Source: Falsiroseomonas sp041690465 (GTDB lineage Bacteria > Pseudomonadota > Alphaproteobacteria > Acetobacterales > Acetobacteraceae). From it: DNA of 64,000 nucleotides. The number at the start of each line of letters is the position of its first letter. Position 1 is the stretch's first letter. The translations under genes and the position numbers were made by a program. Under the pieces are notes generated by a model. That model made no database searches and was not told where the DNA came from. It saw nothing but the letters and a program-made list of their open reading frames with translations. Shown here one piece after another: positions 8,420 to 16,914 of the stretch. The stretch is taken from the NCBI RefSeq assembly GCF_041690465.1, contig NZ_JAWLHG010000010.1, forward strand, positions 62,001 to 126,000. Direction: 5' to 3'.

Positions 8420-8431
8420 TTGTGGCCACAA
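8420..8431. promoter_or_regulatory. Perfect 12-bp palindrome in divergent upstream region
   Basis: TTGTGGCCACAA sits in an AT-richer intergenic stretch between the Tim44-domain gene (minus, start 8396) and the small plus-strand gene at 8548. Position and symmetry suit a dimeric repressor or activator. No clear -35/-10 pair was found around it. Confidence 0.35.
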
Positions 8432-8547
8432 TATAGGGAGATCGTCCCCGGTTGCGAATGCCCTCTTTGCGTGGCGCCACGCATCCGTCATGCATGGCCG
8501 GTCCGGTCAACGCCCCACCGCGGGCATCGGCGGAGAGGCGGGTCGGC

Positions 8548-8781
8548 ATGCAGTGGTGGCTGAATGTCTTCTTCCTGGTGAACGGGCTGTGGGTGCCGGG
8601 GTACGAGGTCTCGGGCTGGGCGCCGCGCGCCTACGCCTCCCAGGCGGAATGTCTGGAACGACGTGCCTTCGCCGAGCGGGAGTGCCAGGCCGCCCCGCTG
8701 CGCTTCGAGGCGCGCTGGATCTGCTCCCCCGGCCGGCCCCTGACGGAGCCGCCGCAGGAGCTCACGGGCATGACGTGCTGA
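8548..8781 (+). CDS. Small hypothetical protein
   Basis: 77 residues starting at MQWWLNVFFLVNGLWVPG, a short hydrophobic N-terminus that could be a signal or anchor, followed by a soluble part with four cysteines (EC, EC, WICSP, MTC). ggagagg lies seven bases upstream of the ATG at 8548. In-frame codons further upstream read as low-quality sequence. No family is recognised. It is convergent with the CoA-transferase gene, the two stops being seven bases apart. Confidence 0.6.
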   Translation: MQWWLNVFFLVNGLWVPGYEVSGWAPRAYASQAECLERRAFAERECQAAPLRFEARWICSPGRPLTEPPQELTGMTC

Positions 8782-8788
8782 GCGTGCC

Positions 8789-9979
8789 TCAGCCGCCGAC
8801 CGCCAACACCCCGGCTTCCCGCATCGCCGCGATCTCTCCCTCGCTGTAGCCGAGTTCCGCGGCGATCGCCGGGCCATCCGCGCCGGGCGGCCGCAGGTCG
8901 CCCGCCCCGCCCGGCCGGGCGCCATCGAGTGCCACGGGCAGCGCCGGCAGGGCGATGTCGCGCCCATCGGGCAGCGTCAGCGGCACCAGCCCGCCCGAGC
9001 CGTTCAGATGCGGGTCGTCGAACAGCTCGGCCGGCTTGCCGATCGGCGCGAAGGGCAGGCCGAGCGCCTCGCATTTCGCCATCAGGTCGGGCTTGGTCCA
9101 GTTGCCGAGCGCGGCGGCCACACGCGGGATGGTGCGGTCGCGCGCCTCCACCCGCTGCTGCTTGGTGGCGAGCGTCGGGTCGGTCGCGAGGTCGTCCAGC
9201 CCGAAGGCCTCGCAGAAGGCCGGCCATTGCGTGTCGGTCACCACGCCGACGAAGACCTGGCCGCCATCGGCGGTATCGAAGATGTCGTACACCGGCCAGG
9301 CCGGGGTGCGCACCGACATCGGCCGCGGCGGGGTGCCGGTGATGCGCGTCTGCGCCATGTGCTGCGCCATCAGCAGCGCCACCGTCTCGAACAGCCCGGC
9401 CTGCACCTCGCCGCCCCTGCCGGTGGCGTCACGCTCGCGCAGCGCGGCGAGGATGCCGATCACCGCCGAGAGCCCGCCCATGATGTCGATCACGCTGGAC
9501 CCGGCGCGCAGCGGCCGGCCTTCCAGCCCGGTCATATAGGCGAGCCCGCCCATCATCTGCACCACCTCGTCGAGCGCGGTGCGGTGCTCATAGGGGCCGG
9601 GCAGGAAGCCCTTGCAGGAGCAGTAGACGATGCGGGGATTGGCGGCCGAGAGCTGTGCGTAGCCGAGCCCGAGCTTCGCCATCGCGCCGGGGCGGAAATT
9701 CTCGATCACCACATCGGCGCGGCCCACCAGCCGCTGCACCAGCGCCCGCCCCTCCGGCGTCTTCATGTCCACGCAGAGGCTGCGGCGGCCGCGGCCGAAG
9801 GCGGCGTAGAAGCCGGTGCCGGAGCCGGTGAGGCGGCGCGTGGTATCGCCCGCAGGCGCCGGCTCCACCTTCACCACCTCGGCGCCGAGATCGGCCAGCG
9901 CCATCCCCGCGGTCGGTCCCATGACCATGTGGGTGAATTCGACGACGCGGATGCCGCGCAGCGGCGTGGGCGATGTCAT
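8789..9979 (-). CDS. CaiB/BaiF (class III) CoA transferase
   Basis: 396 residues with the complete class III layout: LRGIRVVEFTHMVMGPTAGM at the N-terminus, ADLGAEVVKVEP, GRGRRSLCVDMKTPEGRALV, DVVIENFRPGAMAKLGLGY, and the region of the catalytic Asp (TALDEVVQMMGG). These enzymes move CoA between carboxylic acids through an aspartyl-CoA intermediate. Its ATG overlaps the stop of the HMG-CoA lyase gene (ATGA), so the two are translated together. Pairing with an HMG-CoA lyase suggests it activates 3-hydroxy-3-methylglutarate or a similar dicarboxylate, as the mammalian relative SUGCT does; this is inferred from context. Confidence 0.93.
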   Translation of the reverse strand: MTSPTPLRGIRVVEFTHMVMGPTAGMALADLGAEVVKVEPAPAGDTTRRLTGSGTGFYAAFGRGRRSLCVDMKTPEGRALVQRLVGRADVVIENFRPGAMAKLGLGYAQLSAANPRIVYCSCKGFLPGPYEHRTALDEVVQMMGGLAYMTGLEGRPLRAGSSVIDIMGGLSAVIGILAALRERDATGRGGEVQAGLFETVALLMAQHMAQTRITGTPPRPMSVRTPAWPVYDIFDTADGGQVFVGVVTDTQWPAFCEAFGLDDLATDPTLATKQQRVEARDRTIPRVAAALGNWTKPDLMAKCEALGLPFAPIGKPAELFDDPHLNGSGGLVPLTLPDGRDIALPALPVALDGARPGGAGDLRPPGADGPAIAAELGYSEGEIAAMREAGVLAVGG

Positions 9980-10896
9980 GCTGCCGTCTTCCAGCCGGTC
10001 GGGCGCCCGGCGCGGGCATAGTTGCCGTGCAGCGGTTCGCCGGGCAGCGCTTCCTGCAGGATGCGGCGCGCGGCGACCAGCGCCTCCAGATCCACGCCGG
10101 TCCGCAGGCCGAGCGATTCCAGCAGGAACACCAGATCCTCCGTGACGATGTTGCCCGAGGCATTCGGCGCGAAGGGGCAGCCGCCGAGCCCGGCCAGCGC
10201 GGCATCGAAGATGCGGATCCCCTCCTCCACGCCCACGGTCACGTTGGCCATGCCGAGGCCCATCGTGTCGTGCAGGTGCAGGCTGTCGCATTTCTCGCCG
10301 ATCTCGGCCTTCACCGCGCGCACCAGGCGCCTGACCTGCGCCGGGTTGGCATAGCCCGAGGTGTCGGACAGGCCGACCGAATCGAAGCCCGCCGCGGCGA
10401 GTGCCGCGGCCATGTCCACGACGTCGCGCTCCGGCACCTCGCCCTGGATGGAGCAGCCGAAGGCGGTGCTGAGGCCGGCTTCCAGCATCGGCCGCCTGCC
10501 TTGCCGCGCCGTCACATGCGCCGCGACCTCGCGCGCCACCTGCATCTGCTCCTCCCGCGTGCGGCGGAGATTGGCGCGGCTATGCGCCTCGCTGGCCGAG
10601 AGCGTCAGCGTGATCTTGTGCGCGCCCGCCGCCACCGCCGCCTCCGCGCCGCGCAGGTTCGGCACCAGCACCGCGACATGCAGGCCCGGCAGCGTCGTCG
10701 CGTGGCGGGTGACTTCCTCGGTATCGGCCATCTGCGGCACCAGCTTCGGCGGCACGAAGGAGCCGACCTCGATCTCCGGCAGGCCGGCCGCGTGCAGCGC
10801 CTCGATCAGCCGGATCTTGGTCGCGGTGGGCACGACCGCCTTGACCATCTGCAGCCCGTCGCGCGGGCCGACCTCGCTGACGGTGACGTCACGCAT
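9976..10896 (-). CDS. Hydroxymethylglutaryl-CoA lyase
   Basis: 306-residue DRE-TIM lyase that splits HMG-CoA into acetyl-CoA and acetoacetate. Family landmarks are all present: VGPRDGLQ (metal/acid Arg-Asp), EVGSFVPPKLVPQMAD, LHLHDTMGLGMANV with the metal-binding His pair, and the flexible-loop signature GLGGCPFAPNASGN carrying the catalytic Cys. This separates it from homocitrate and citramalate synthases. The ATG at 10896 has gggaag at good spacing; the IclR stop at 10911 lies just upstream. The enzyme is part of the Bug-IclR-lyase-CoA transferase operon. Substrates other than HMG-CoA, such as citramalyl-CoA, cannot be excluded from sequence alone. Confidence 0.93.
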   Translation of the reverse strand: MRDVTVSEVGPRDGLQMVKAVVPTATKIRLIEALHAAGLPEIEVGSFVPPKLVPQMADTEEVTRHATTLPGLHVAVLVPNLRGAEAAVAAGAHKITLTLSASEAHSRANLRRTREEQMQVAREVAAHVTARQGRRPMLEAGLSTAFGCSIQGEVPERDVVDMAAALAAAGFDSVGLSDTSGYANPAQVRRLVRAVKAEIGEKCDSLHLHDTMGLGMANVTVGVEEGIRIFDAALAGLGGCPFAPNASGNIVTEDLVFLLESLGLRTGVDLEALVAARRILQEALPGEPLHGNYARAGRPTGWKTAA

Positions 10897-10910
10897 GGTG
10901 GACTTCCCTT

Positions 10911-11585
10911 TCACAGATCGCCGCCCAGGCGGCGCGTCAGTTCCTCCGCGGCGCGCGCCAGCGTCGCACGATGGGCCGCCGCGCGCGAGGCGATGCGCTC
11001 CCGCGGGCCGGAGATGCCGAGCGCGCCTTCCAGCCGCCCGCCCGCCGCGAACACCGCCGCGGCGACACCCGCCGTCTCCGGATTGCGCTCGCCGAAGGTC
11101 GCCACCACGCCGAGCGCGCGCGGATCGGCCGAGGTCAGCAACCGGCCGGCGGCCCCGGCCGGCAGCGTCAGCAGATCGCCTTCCGCCAGATCGTCGCGGA
11201 TCGGCGACGCGGCGCGCACCCGCGCCAGGCAGAGCCGCGCATCGCCATGCCGCACCCAGAAGCTCGCAGTCTCCCCGCTCTCCTCCGCCAGCGCCCTCAG
11301 CACGGCGGGCAGATGGCGCTCCACCGGCCGCGCCCGGGCATAGAGCGCGCCGAGGCGGAACAGCATCGGCCCCAGCGCCCAGCGCCCATCCGCCTGCCGC
11401 TCCACGCAGCGCGCGGCTTCCAGCGTGCCGAGCAGGCGCAGGATGGTGCTCTTGTAGAGCCCCGTCCGCGCGGCGAGCTCGGCCAGCGTCAGCGCCGCCT
11501 CGCCCTCCCGGAAGGCACCGAGGATCGAGAGCGCACGGCCGACCGCCGCGACGCCCTCCGGCCGTTCGCTTGCGCCCTCCGGCAT
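10911..11585 (-). CDS. IclR-family transcriptional regulator
   Basis: 224 residues. The N-terminal winged helix-turn-helix (about 12-72; RALSILGAFREG, LTLAELAARTGLYKSTILRLL, GTLEAARCVERQADGRWALG) is followed by the IclR effector-binding domain (about 85-220; FRLGALYARARPVERHLPAVL, ESGETASFWVRHGDARLC, LPAGAAGRLL). Its ATG overlaps the Bug stop by one base (TGATG), and its stop lies 15 bp before the HMG-CoA lyase start, so it is cotranscribed with the genes it presumably controls. A palindrome with an extra half-site upstream of the operon (12577-12610) is the likely operator. Confidence 0.92.
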   Translation of the reverse strand: MPEGASERPEGVAAVGRALSILGAFREGEAALTLAELAARTGLYKSTILRLLGTLEAARCVERQADGRWALGPMLFRLGALYARARPVERHLPAVLRALAEESGETASFWVRHGDARLCLARVRAASPIRDDLAEGDLLTLPAGAAGRLLTSADPRALGVVATFGERNPETAGVAAAVFAAGGRLEGALGISGPRERIASRAAAHRATLARAAEELTRRLGGDL

Positions 11586-12556
11586 CAGCCCGCGCGCACC
11601 CCGGCCTCGCGCAGGATCACGGCCCACTTGTCCATCTCCGCCGCGACGTAGCGCTGCGCCTCCTCCGGCGTGTTGCCGACCAGCCGCTCGGCGCCGAGCT
11701 CGGCCAGCCGCGTGCGCGTGGCCGGTTCGGCCAGCACCGCCGCCACCGCCTCCTGGATGCGCGCAAGCACCGGCGCCGGCGTGGTGCCCGGCGCGAACAC
11801 CGCCTGCCAGACCATGAAGGTCGCGTCCGGGAAGCCGAGCTCGGCCATGGTCGGCACATCGGGCATCACCGGGCTGCGCTGCGGGCCGGAGATTGCCAGC
11901 GCGCGCGCCCGGCCGCCCTGTGCCAGGCCGAAGCCGGTCAGCCCGGCATCGTAGAGCATGTCGAGCGAGCCATTCGCGAGATCGAGCGCGGCCGGCGCGC
12001 CGCCGCGATAGGGCACCTCCGTCATCCGGATCCCCGCCGCGCGCAGGAACAGCAGCGAGACCAGCTGCAGCGCCCCGCCGCCGCCCGTGCTGCCATAGGT
12101 CAGCCGCTCCGGATTCGCCTTCGCGAAGGCCACCATGTCCTGCACGGAGCGGTGCGGCGAGTTCGGCGGCACCAGCAGCACCATAGGGCTCTCCGCGACG
12201 ATGGTGGCCGGTTTCAGGTCGGTCGCCGGGTCGTAGTCGAGCTGCGGGTAGAGCACGCGGGTCACCGCATGGCCGATGTTGTGGAACAGCAGGTGGTGCC
12301 CGTCGCCCGGCGACTTGGCGACGTTGGAAGCACCGATCGAGCCGCCGGCGCCGGTGCGGTTCTCCACGATCACGCGCTGCGGCAGCCGGGCGGACAGGCG
12401 GTCGGCGACCAGGCGGCAGATCACGTCGGTGGCGCCGCCGGCGGCATAGGGCAGGACCATTCGGACGGGGCGCGTCGGCCAAGCTTCCTGCGCCGCGGCG
12501 GCGCGGGCGGCGAGCAGCAAGGCGGGGGCGGCGAGCAGGGTGCGGCGCGGCAGCAT
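11585..12556 (-). CDS. Bug-family substrate-binding protein, first gene of operon
   Basis: 323 residues. The signal peptide (LPRRTLLAAPALLLAARAAA) is followed by WPTRPVRMVLPYAAGGATDV, VIVENRTGAGGSIGASNV, the second-lobe motif EVPYRGGAPAALDLANG and DKWAVILREAGVRAG at the C-terminus. ggagg stands seven bases before the ATG at 12556. As the promoter-proximal gene of an operon with HMG-CoA lyase and a class III CoA transferase, it probably captures a branched hydroxy-dicarboxylate. No TctAB permease is encoded nearby, so it must share a permease coded elsewhere. Confidence 0.92.
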   Translation of the reverse strand: MLPRRTLLAAPALLLAARAAAAQEAWPTRPVRMVLPYAAGGATDVICRLVADRLSARLPQRVIVENRTGAGGSIGASNVAKSPGDGHHLLFHNIGHAVTRVLYPQLDYDPATDLKPATIVAESPMVLLVPPNSPHRSVQDMVAFAKANPERLTYGSTGGGGALQLVSLLFLRAAGIRMTEVPYRGGAPAALDLANGSLDMLYDAGLTGFGLAQGGRARALAISGPQRSPVMPDVPTMAELGFPDATFMVWQAVFAPGTTPAPVLARIQEAVAAVLAEPATRTRLAELGAERLVGNTPEEAQRYVAAEMDKWAVILREAGVRAG

Positions 12557-12576
12557 GACGGATCCTCCTTCCGGTC

Positions 12577-12610
12577 GTTCTATTGTGCAGAACGTCGTTC
12601 TGTTATGCGG
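12577..12610. promoter_or_regulatory. Palindromic operator upstream of the Bug-IclR-lyase operon
   Basis: GTTCT-attgtgc-AGAAC (12577-12593) is a perfect 5-bp dyad, followed by a second GTTCTGTTATGCGG (12597-12610), so GTTCTNTTNTGC occurs twice in direct orientation 20 bp apart. It lies 20-55 bp before the first start codon of an operon that contains an IclR regulator, and the AT content is raised here. Overlap with the promoter is likely, giving repression or activation by the IclR protein. Confidence 0.6.
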
Positions 12611-12653
12611 CCGAGGATGCGCGACCGCACGGGCGCGCGTCAAGCGGAACCGG

Positions 12654-13541
12654 TCAGGGCGGCGGGATCTCGGCGGCCAGCAGGCAGCCCGATGCGCTCT
12701 CGCTGATCACCAGCGTGCGGCCATCCGGCGCGAGCGTGCAGTTGGTCGGCATCCGGCCGAAGGGCGTGCAGTCCACCCGGTGGGTGCAGACCCCGTGCGG
12801 GTCCACCACCCAGACCTGGCCGTGTCCCGGATTGGCGACGAACAGCCGGTCATGCGCGTCCATGCACATCCCGTCCGGGCCGGAGATGCCGGCAGGCACG
12901 CGGAAAAACAGGTTGGCCTTGCCCACCACCGCATCCGGCCGCAGCGCGAAGCGCCACACCTCGCAGCTGCGCGTCATCGCCACCAGCAGATGCGTCGCGC
13001 CGCGGCTGAGCGCCAGGCCGTTGGGGCTCGGGCCATTGGCGATCAGCCGGTCCAGCCGGCCATCGGCATGCAGGCGGAAGACGCGTCCCGTGGGGTCCTG
13101 CAGCCCGGTCTGCCCCTGGTCGGTGAACAGCAGCGAGCCGTCGGGGTGCGCCAGCACGTCGTTGAGGCCCCGAAACCCCTCGGAGAGCACCGTCTCCAGG
13201 ATCGGCGCCATCGCCCCGTCGCGGGGATCGAGCGCGAGCAGCCCGTGGCGGTAGTCTGCCACCACCAGCTCCCCACCCCGCGCCGCCAGCCCGTTCGGCC
13301 AGCCCTCGTATTCCGCCACCGCCTCCCACTGGGTGCCGGCCACGCGGAACACCCGGCCATGCGGGATGTCTACGCAGAACAGGTTGCCCGCCGCGTCGAA
13401 GCAGGGCCCTTCCAGGAAGCTGTCGATCGCCGCCCCGCCCCGGTTCGCCTGCGCCCAGGCGGAGGGCTTCGGCCGGCGCAGCGCATCCGGCAGGCGGGAG
13501 AGCAGGGTGGCGGCGAGGGCGCGCGGCGGGTCGAACCACAT
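12654..13541 (-). CDS. SMP-30/gluconolactonase-like lactonase
   Basis: 295-residue six-bladed beta-propeller enzyme. Metal ligands of the family are visible: Glu in SFLEGPCFD near the N-terminus, Asn in FRGLNDVLAHPDG, Asn in GPSPNGLAL and Asp in SGPDGMCMDAHD. These hydrolases open sugar or other lactones and lack a signal peptide here, so the enzyme is cytoplasmic. The ATG at 13541 is taken; an in-frame TTG lies three codons earlier. The gene stands divergent from leuC with a structured 115-bp spacer. Substrate is not predictable. Confidence 0.88.
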   Translation of the reverse strand: MWFDPPRALAATLLSRLPDALRRPKPSAWAQANRGGAAIDSFLEGPCFDAAGNLFCVDIPHGRVFRVAGTQWEAVAEYEGWPNGLAARGGELVVADYRHGLLALDPRDGAMAPILETVLSEGFRGLNDVLAHPDGSLLFTDQGQTGLQDPTGRVFRLHADGRLDRLIANGPSPNGLALSRGATHLLVAMTRSCEVWRFALRPDAVVGKANLFFRVPAGISGPDGMCMDAHDRLFVANPGHGQVWVVDPHGVCTHRVDCTPFGRMPTNCTLAPDGRTLVISESASGCLLAAEIPPP

Positions 13542-13564
13542 GGCGCGCAACCTGCCGGCGTTTC

Positions 13565-13634
13565 CGCCCGCCGGCCAGAGGGCCGGATTGCGCCCGCCGG
13601 CCAGGGGCCGGACCCCGCCCCTTGCGGTCCGGCC
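13565..13634. repeat. Tandem GC repeat and hairpin in the leuC leader
   Basis: Two near-identical direct repeats, CGCCCGCCGGCCAG[A]GGGCCGGA at 13565-13587 and 13591-13612, are each self-complementary. A 9-bp perfect inverted repeat, GGCCGGACC (13606-13614) with GGTCCGGCC (13626-13634), follows 22 bp before the leuC ATG. They could be transcription or translation control structures of leuC, or a site for the divergent pair. No leader peptide rich in Leu codons was seen. Confidence 0.4.
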
Positions 13635-13656
13635 GCCGGCGCCGCAGCTTTAGGCC

Positions 13657-15045
13657 ATGCCCCGCACGCTGTTCGCAAAGATCTGGGACGCCCATGTCGT
13701 GCACCGGCGCGACGACGGGCTCTGCCTGCTCTACGTGGACCGCCACTATTTCCACGAGGGCAGCTTCCACGCCTTCAACATGCTCCGCGCGCGCGGTCTG
13801 AAGGTGCGCCGTCCCGACCTCTCCTTCGGCTTCGGCGACCATTATGCTCCCACGCGCCCCGGGCGCGATGCGCCCACGCGGGCCCGCGACACGACGGCCA
13901 TCGCCGACCCCGAGATCCGCGGCATCATCGAGACCTTCGAGAAGAACGCCAGGGAAGCCGGCATCCGCGCCTTCGAGCTCGCCGACCCGATGCAGGGCAT
14001 CGTGCATGTCGCCGGCCCCGAGCTCGGCCTGACCCTGCCCGGCATGACGGTGGTCTGCGGCGACAGCCACACATCGAGCCACGGCGCGCTCGGCGCGCTC
14101 GCCTTCGGCATCGGCGCCTCCGAGGTGGCGCATGTGCTGGCCACCCAGACCATCTGGCAGTCCCCGCCACGCCAGATCCGCGTGACCTTCGAAGGCAGCC
14201 TTCCCGCCGGCAGCACCGCGAAGGACATGGCGCTGGCCCTGATCGCGATGATCGGCACCGGCGGTGCGCTCGGCGGCGCCATCGAGTTCGCCGGCCCCGC
14301 CGTGCGCGCCCTTTCGGTCGAGGGGCGCCTCACCCTCTGCAACATGGCGATCGAGGCCGGCGCGCGCACCGGCATGGTCGCACCCGATGCCGTCACCGAA
14401 GCCTGGCTCGCCGGCCGCCCCTTCGCCCGGCCCGTGGACATCGCCGACCTTCGCAGCGACGAGGGCGCCGCCTTCGACGCCGAGGTGACGCTCGACGCCG
14501 CCGCCATCACGCCCATGGCCACCTGGGGCACCAGCCCGGAGGAAGCCGCCCCCCTCGCCGGCCGCGTGCCGAGGCCCACGGAAGCGCCCGACGCCGCGCG
14601 CGCCAAGGCCTGGCAGCGCAGCCTGGACTACATGGGCCTCGCCGGCGGCGAGCGGCTCGCCGACGTGGCGGTGGACCGCGTCTTCCTGGGATCCTGCACC
14701 AATGCGCGGCTCGACGATCTGCGCAGCGCCGCCGCCGTGCTGAAGGGGAAGCGGATCGCGGTGCCGATGCTGATCTCGCCCGGCTCCTCCGCCGTGAAGC
14801 GCGCCGCCGAGGCGGAGGGCCTCGACCGCGTCTTCGCCGAAGCGGGTGCGAGCTGGGAGGAGAGCGGCTGCTCGCTCTGCGTCTCCATGAACGGCGACAG
14901 CGTCGGCGAAGGCGAGCGCTGCGCCTCCACCTCCAACCGCAACTTCATGGGCCGGCAGGGCCGCGGCGCGCGCACGCACCTGGTCTCGCCCGCCTCGGCC
15001 GCGGCGAGCGCGCTGGCCGGCCGCCTCGTCGCGGCGGGGGAGTGA
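13657..15045 (+). CDS. leuC: 3-Isopropylmalate dehydratase large subunit
   Basis: 462 residues, close to the usual LeuC length. The N-terminus TLFAKIWDAHVVH, the substrate motif VVCGDSHTSSHGALGALAFG and the three [4Fe-4S] cysteines Cys347 (LGSCTNAR), Cys405 and Cys408 (GCSLC) are intact. With LeuD it isomerises 2- to 3-isopropylmalate in leucine synthesis. leuD starts five bases after its stop. leuB is not adjacent in this window, so a related (R)-2-methylmalate role, as in some paralogues, cannot be excluded. Confidence 0.93.
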   Translation: MPRTLFAKIWDAHVVHRRDDGLCLLYVDRHYFHEGSFHAFNMLRARGLKVRRPDLSFGFGDHYAPTRPGRDAPTRARDTTAIADPEIRGIIETFEKNAREAGIRAFELADPMQGIVHVAGPELGLTLPGMTVVCGDSHTSSHGALGALAFGIGASEVAHVLATQTIWQSPPRQIRVTFEGSLPAGSTAKDMALALIAMIGTGGALGGAIEFAGPAVRALSVEGRLTLCNMAIEAGARTGMVAPDAVTEAWLAGRPFARPVDIADLRSDEGAAFDAEVTLDAAAITPMATWGTSPEEAAPLAGRVPRPTEAPDAARAKAWQRSLDYMGLAGGERLADVAVDRVFLGSCTNARLDDLRSAAAVLKGKRIAVPMLISPGSSAVKRAAEAEGLDRVFAEAGASWEESGCSLCVSMNGDSVGEGERCASTSNRNFMGRQGRGARTHLVSPASAAASALAGRLVAAGE

Positions 15046-15050
15046 CGCAG

Positions 15051-15650
15051 ATGGCCGAACCCTTCACCACCTTCACCGCCATCGCCGCGCCGCTCGAGAT
15101 GTCCAACGTGGACACCGACCAGATCATCCCCGCCCGCTTCATGCGCCGCCCGCGCGACGAGCGGTATTCCACATACGCGTTCCACGACCTGCGCTTCACG
15201 CCGGACGGCGCGAAGCGCGACGACTTCGTGCTGAACCGCCCGCCCTTCGACCAGGCCGGCATCCTGGTGGCGCAACGCAATTTCGGCGTCGGCTCCTCGC
15301 GCGAGGCGGCGGTCTATGCGCTGCTCGCCCTCGGCATCCGCGCCGTGGTGGCGGAGAGCTTCGGCGACATCTTCTTCAGCAACGCCCTGAAGAACGGCCT
15401 GCTGCCGATCCGGCTGGCCGAATCGGACTGCACGGCGCTGCGCAACCTCGTTGCGCGGCAGCCCGGCACACAGCTCACAGTTGATTTACCGCAGAACCTG
15501 CTGGTCGCCGCCGGCAGCGCCGCGTATCACTTCGCCATTCCGGACTTCGCGCGCGATTGTTTGTTGCGCGGCCTCGACGAGATCGGACTGACCTTCACCC
15601 TGCTGCCCGAGATCGAAGCCTTCGAAGCCGCGCGCGGCACCGCCGCGTAG
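15051..15650 (+). CDS. leuD: 3-Isopropylmalate dehydratase small subunit
   Basis: 199 residues with the swivelling-domain pattern of LeuD: NVDTDQIIPARFM, HDLRF, RNFGVGSSREAAVYAL, AESFGDIFFSNALKNGLLPI, and FARDCLLRGLDEIGLT at the end. It begins at the ATG at 15051, five bases behind leuC, and forms the heterodimer partner of LeuC. The RND adaptor gene starts 85 bp downstream. Confidence 0.94.
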   Translation: MAEPFTTFTAIAAPLEMSNVDTDQIIPARFMRRPRDERYSTYAFHDLRFTPDGAKRDDFVLNRPPFDQAGILVAQRNFGVGSSREAAVYALLALGIRAVVAESFGDIFFSNALKNGLLPIRLAESDCTALRNLVARQPGTQLTVDLPQNLLVAAGSAAYHFAIPDFARDCLLRGLDEIGLTFTLLPEIEAFEAARGTAA

Positions 15651-15735
15651 CGGCGCTCGGACCGGCAGGCCGCCCGCGGCGCTTGACGCGCGCCGCCGGT
15701 GGCGCTTGCCATGCCTGGAACCTTGGACCCCCCAG

Positions 15736-16908
15736 ATGCGAAGCTTCAGCGCCGCCATCGCCGTCGCCGCGCCGCTCCTGCTCGCCACGCCGGCGCTGGC
15801 GCAGTTCGGCCCGCAGGGACCGCCCGCCGTCGGCGTCATCACCGCCGAGCGGCGGCCGGTCACCGAAAGCAGCGAGTTCGTCGGCCGCGTCGAGGCGATC
15901 GACCGCGTGGACCTGCGCGCCCGGGTCACCGGCTTTCTCCAGGAGCGCCTGTTCCGCGAGGGGCAGGAGGTGGAGGCCGGCAAGCCGCTGTTCCGCCTGG
16001 AACGCGCGCCCTTCGAGGCGGAGCTCGCCCGCGCCCAGGCGCAGGTCGCCGCGGCCGAGGCGGAGCTGACCAACGCCACCATCAACCTCAATCGCGCCCG
16101 CGACCTGGTGCGCAGCCAGGCCGGCACCCAGGCCCGCGTGGACGAGGCGACGGCACAGCAACGCACCGCCCAGGCCGCCGTCCTCGGCGCCCAGGCGCAG
16201 CTCCGCGTCGCGGAGATCAACCTCGGCTACACCGAGATCGCGGCGCCGGTGGACGGCAAGATCGGCCGTGCGACCTATTCCGTCGGCTCCGTCGTCGGCC
16301 CGACCAGCGAACCGCTGGCCACCATCGTCAGCCAGAACCCGATGCGCGTCACCTTCCCCGTCTCGCTCCGCACCGGCTCCGAGCTGCGGGAGCGCTACGC
16401 CACGCGCGGCGGGGCGGAGGCGGTGCGGGTGCGGCTGCGCCTGCCGAGCGGCCAGCTCCACGCCCCGGCCGGCCGCATCGACTTCGTGGACCCGCAGGTT
16501 GACCGCAGCACCGACACCATCCTGATCCGTGCCGTCATCGACAACCCGCCGATCGACGGCAATGCCGCATCGGGCGCGACCGGCGCGGATCGCCGGCTGA
16601 TCGACGGCATGTTCGTCAACGTCTTCGTCGAGGGCGCCGAGCCGGTGCCCGCGGTCGTGGTCCCGCGCGCCGCCGTGCTGCAGGACCAGCGCGGCAACTA
16701 CGTCTTCGTGCTGGACGCCGAGAACAAGGCGCAGCGCCGCGGCGTCACGCTCGGCCGCAGCATCGCCGACCAGGTGGTGGTGGAGAGCGGCCTCGAGGGC
16801 GGCGAGACGGTGGTGGCCGAGGGCGTGCAGCGCGTCCGCCCCGGCCAGCCCGTCGCCCCCGCCCCCGCCTCCGCGCCCGCCGTCCGCAGCGCGCCGGGAG
16901 CAGGCTGA
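15736..16908 (+). CDS. RND efflux periplasmic adaptor (AcrA/MexA family)
   Basis: 390 residues. The signal peptide MRSFSAAIAVAAPLLLATPALA is followed by the adaptor core: VGRVEAIDRVDLRARVTGFL (lipoyl half), an alpha-hairpin (about 95-160), GYTEIAAPVDGKIGRA (second lipoyl half), then beta-barrel and membrane-proximal domains (VVPRAAVLQDQRGNYVFVLD). No lipobox, so it is held by partner contacts. An upstream in-frame ATG at 15706 would put ten residues before the signal and is less likely. The pump gene begins six bases after the stop. No outer-membrane channel is encoded here. Confidence 0.93.
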   Translation: MRSFSAAIAVAAPLLLATPALAQFGPQGPPAVGVITAERRPVTESSEFVGRVEAIDRVDLRARVTGFLQERLFREGQEVEAGKPLFRLERAPFEAELARAQAQVAAAEAELTNATINLNRARDLVRSQAGTQARVDEATAQQRTAQAAVLGAQAQLRVAEINLGYTEIAAPVDGKIGRATYSVGSVVGPTSEPLATIVSQNPMRVTFPVSLRTGSELRERYATRGGAEAVRVRLRLPSGQLHAPAGRIDFVDPQVDRSTDTILIRAVIDNPPIDGNAASGATGADRRLIDGMFVNVFVEGAEPVPAVVVPRAAVLQDQRGNYVFVLDAENKAQRRGVTLGRSIADQVVVESGLEGGETVVAEGVQRVRPGQPVAPAPASAPAVRSAPGAG

Positions 16909-16914
16909 TCCGCC

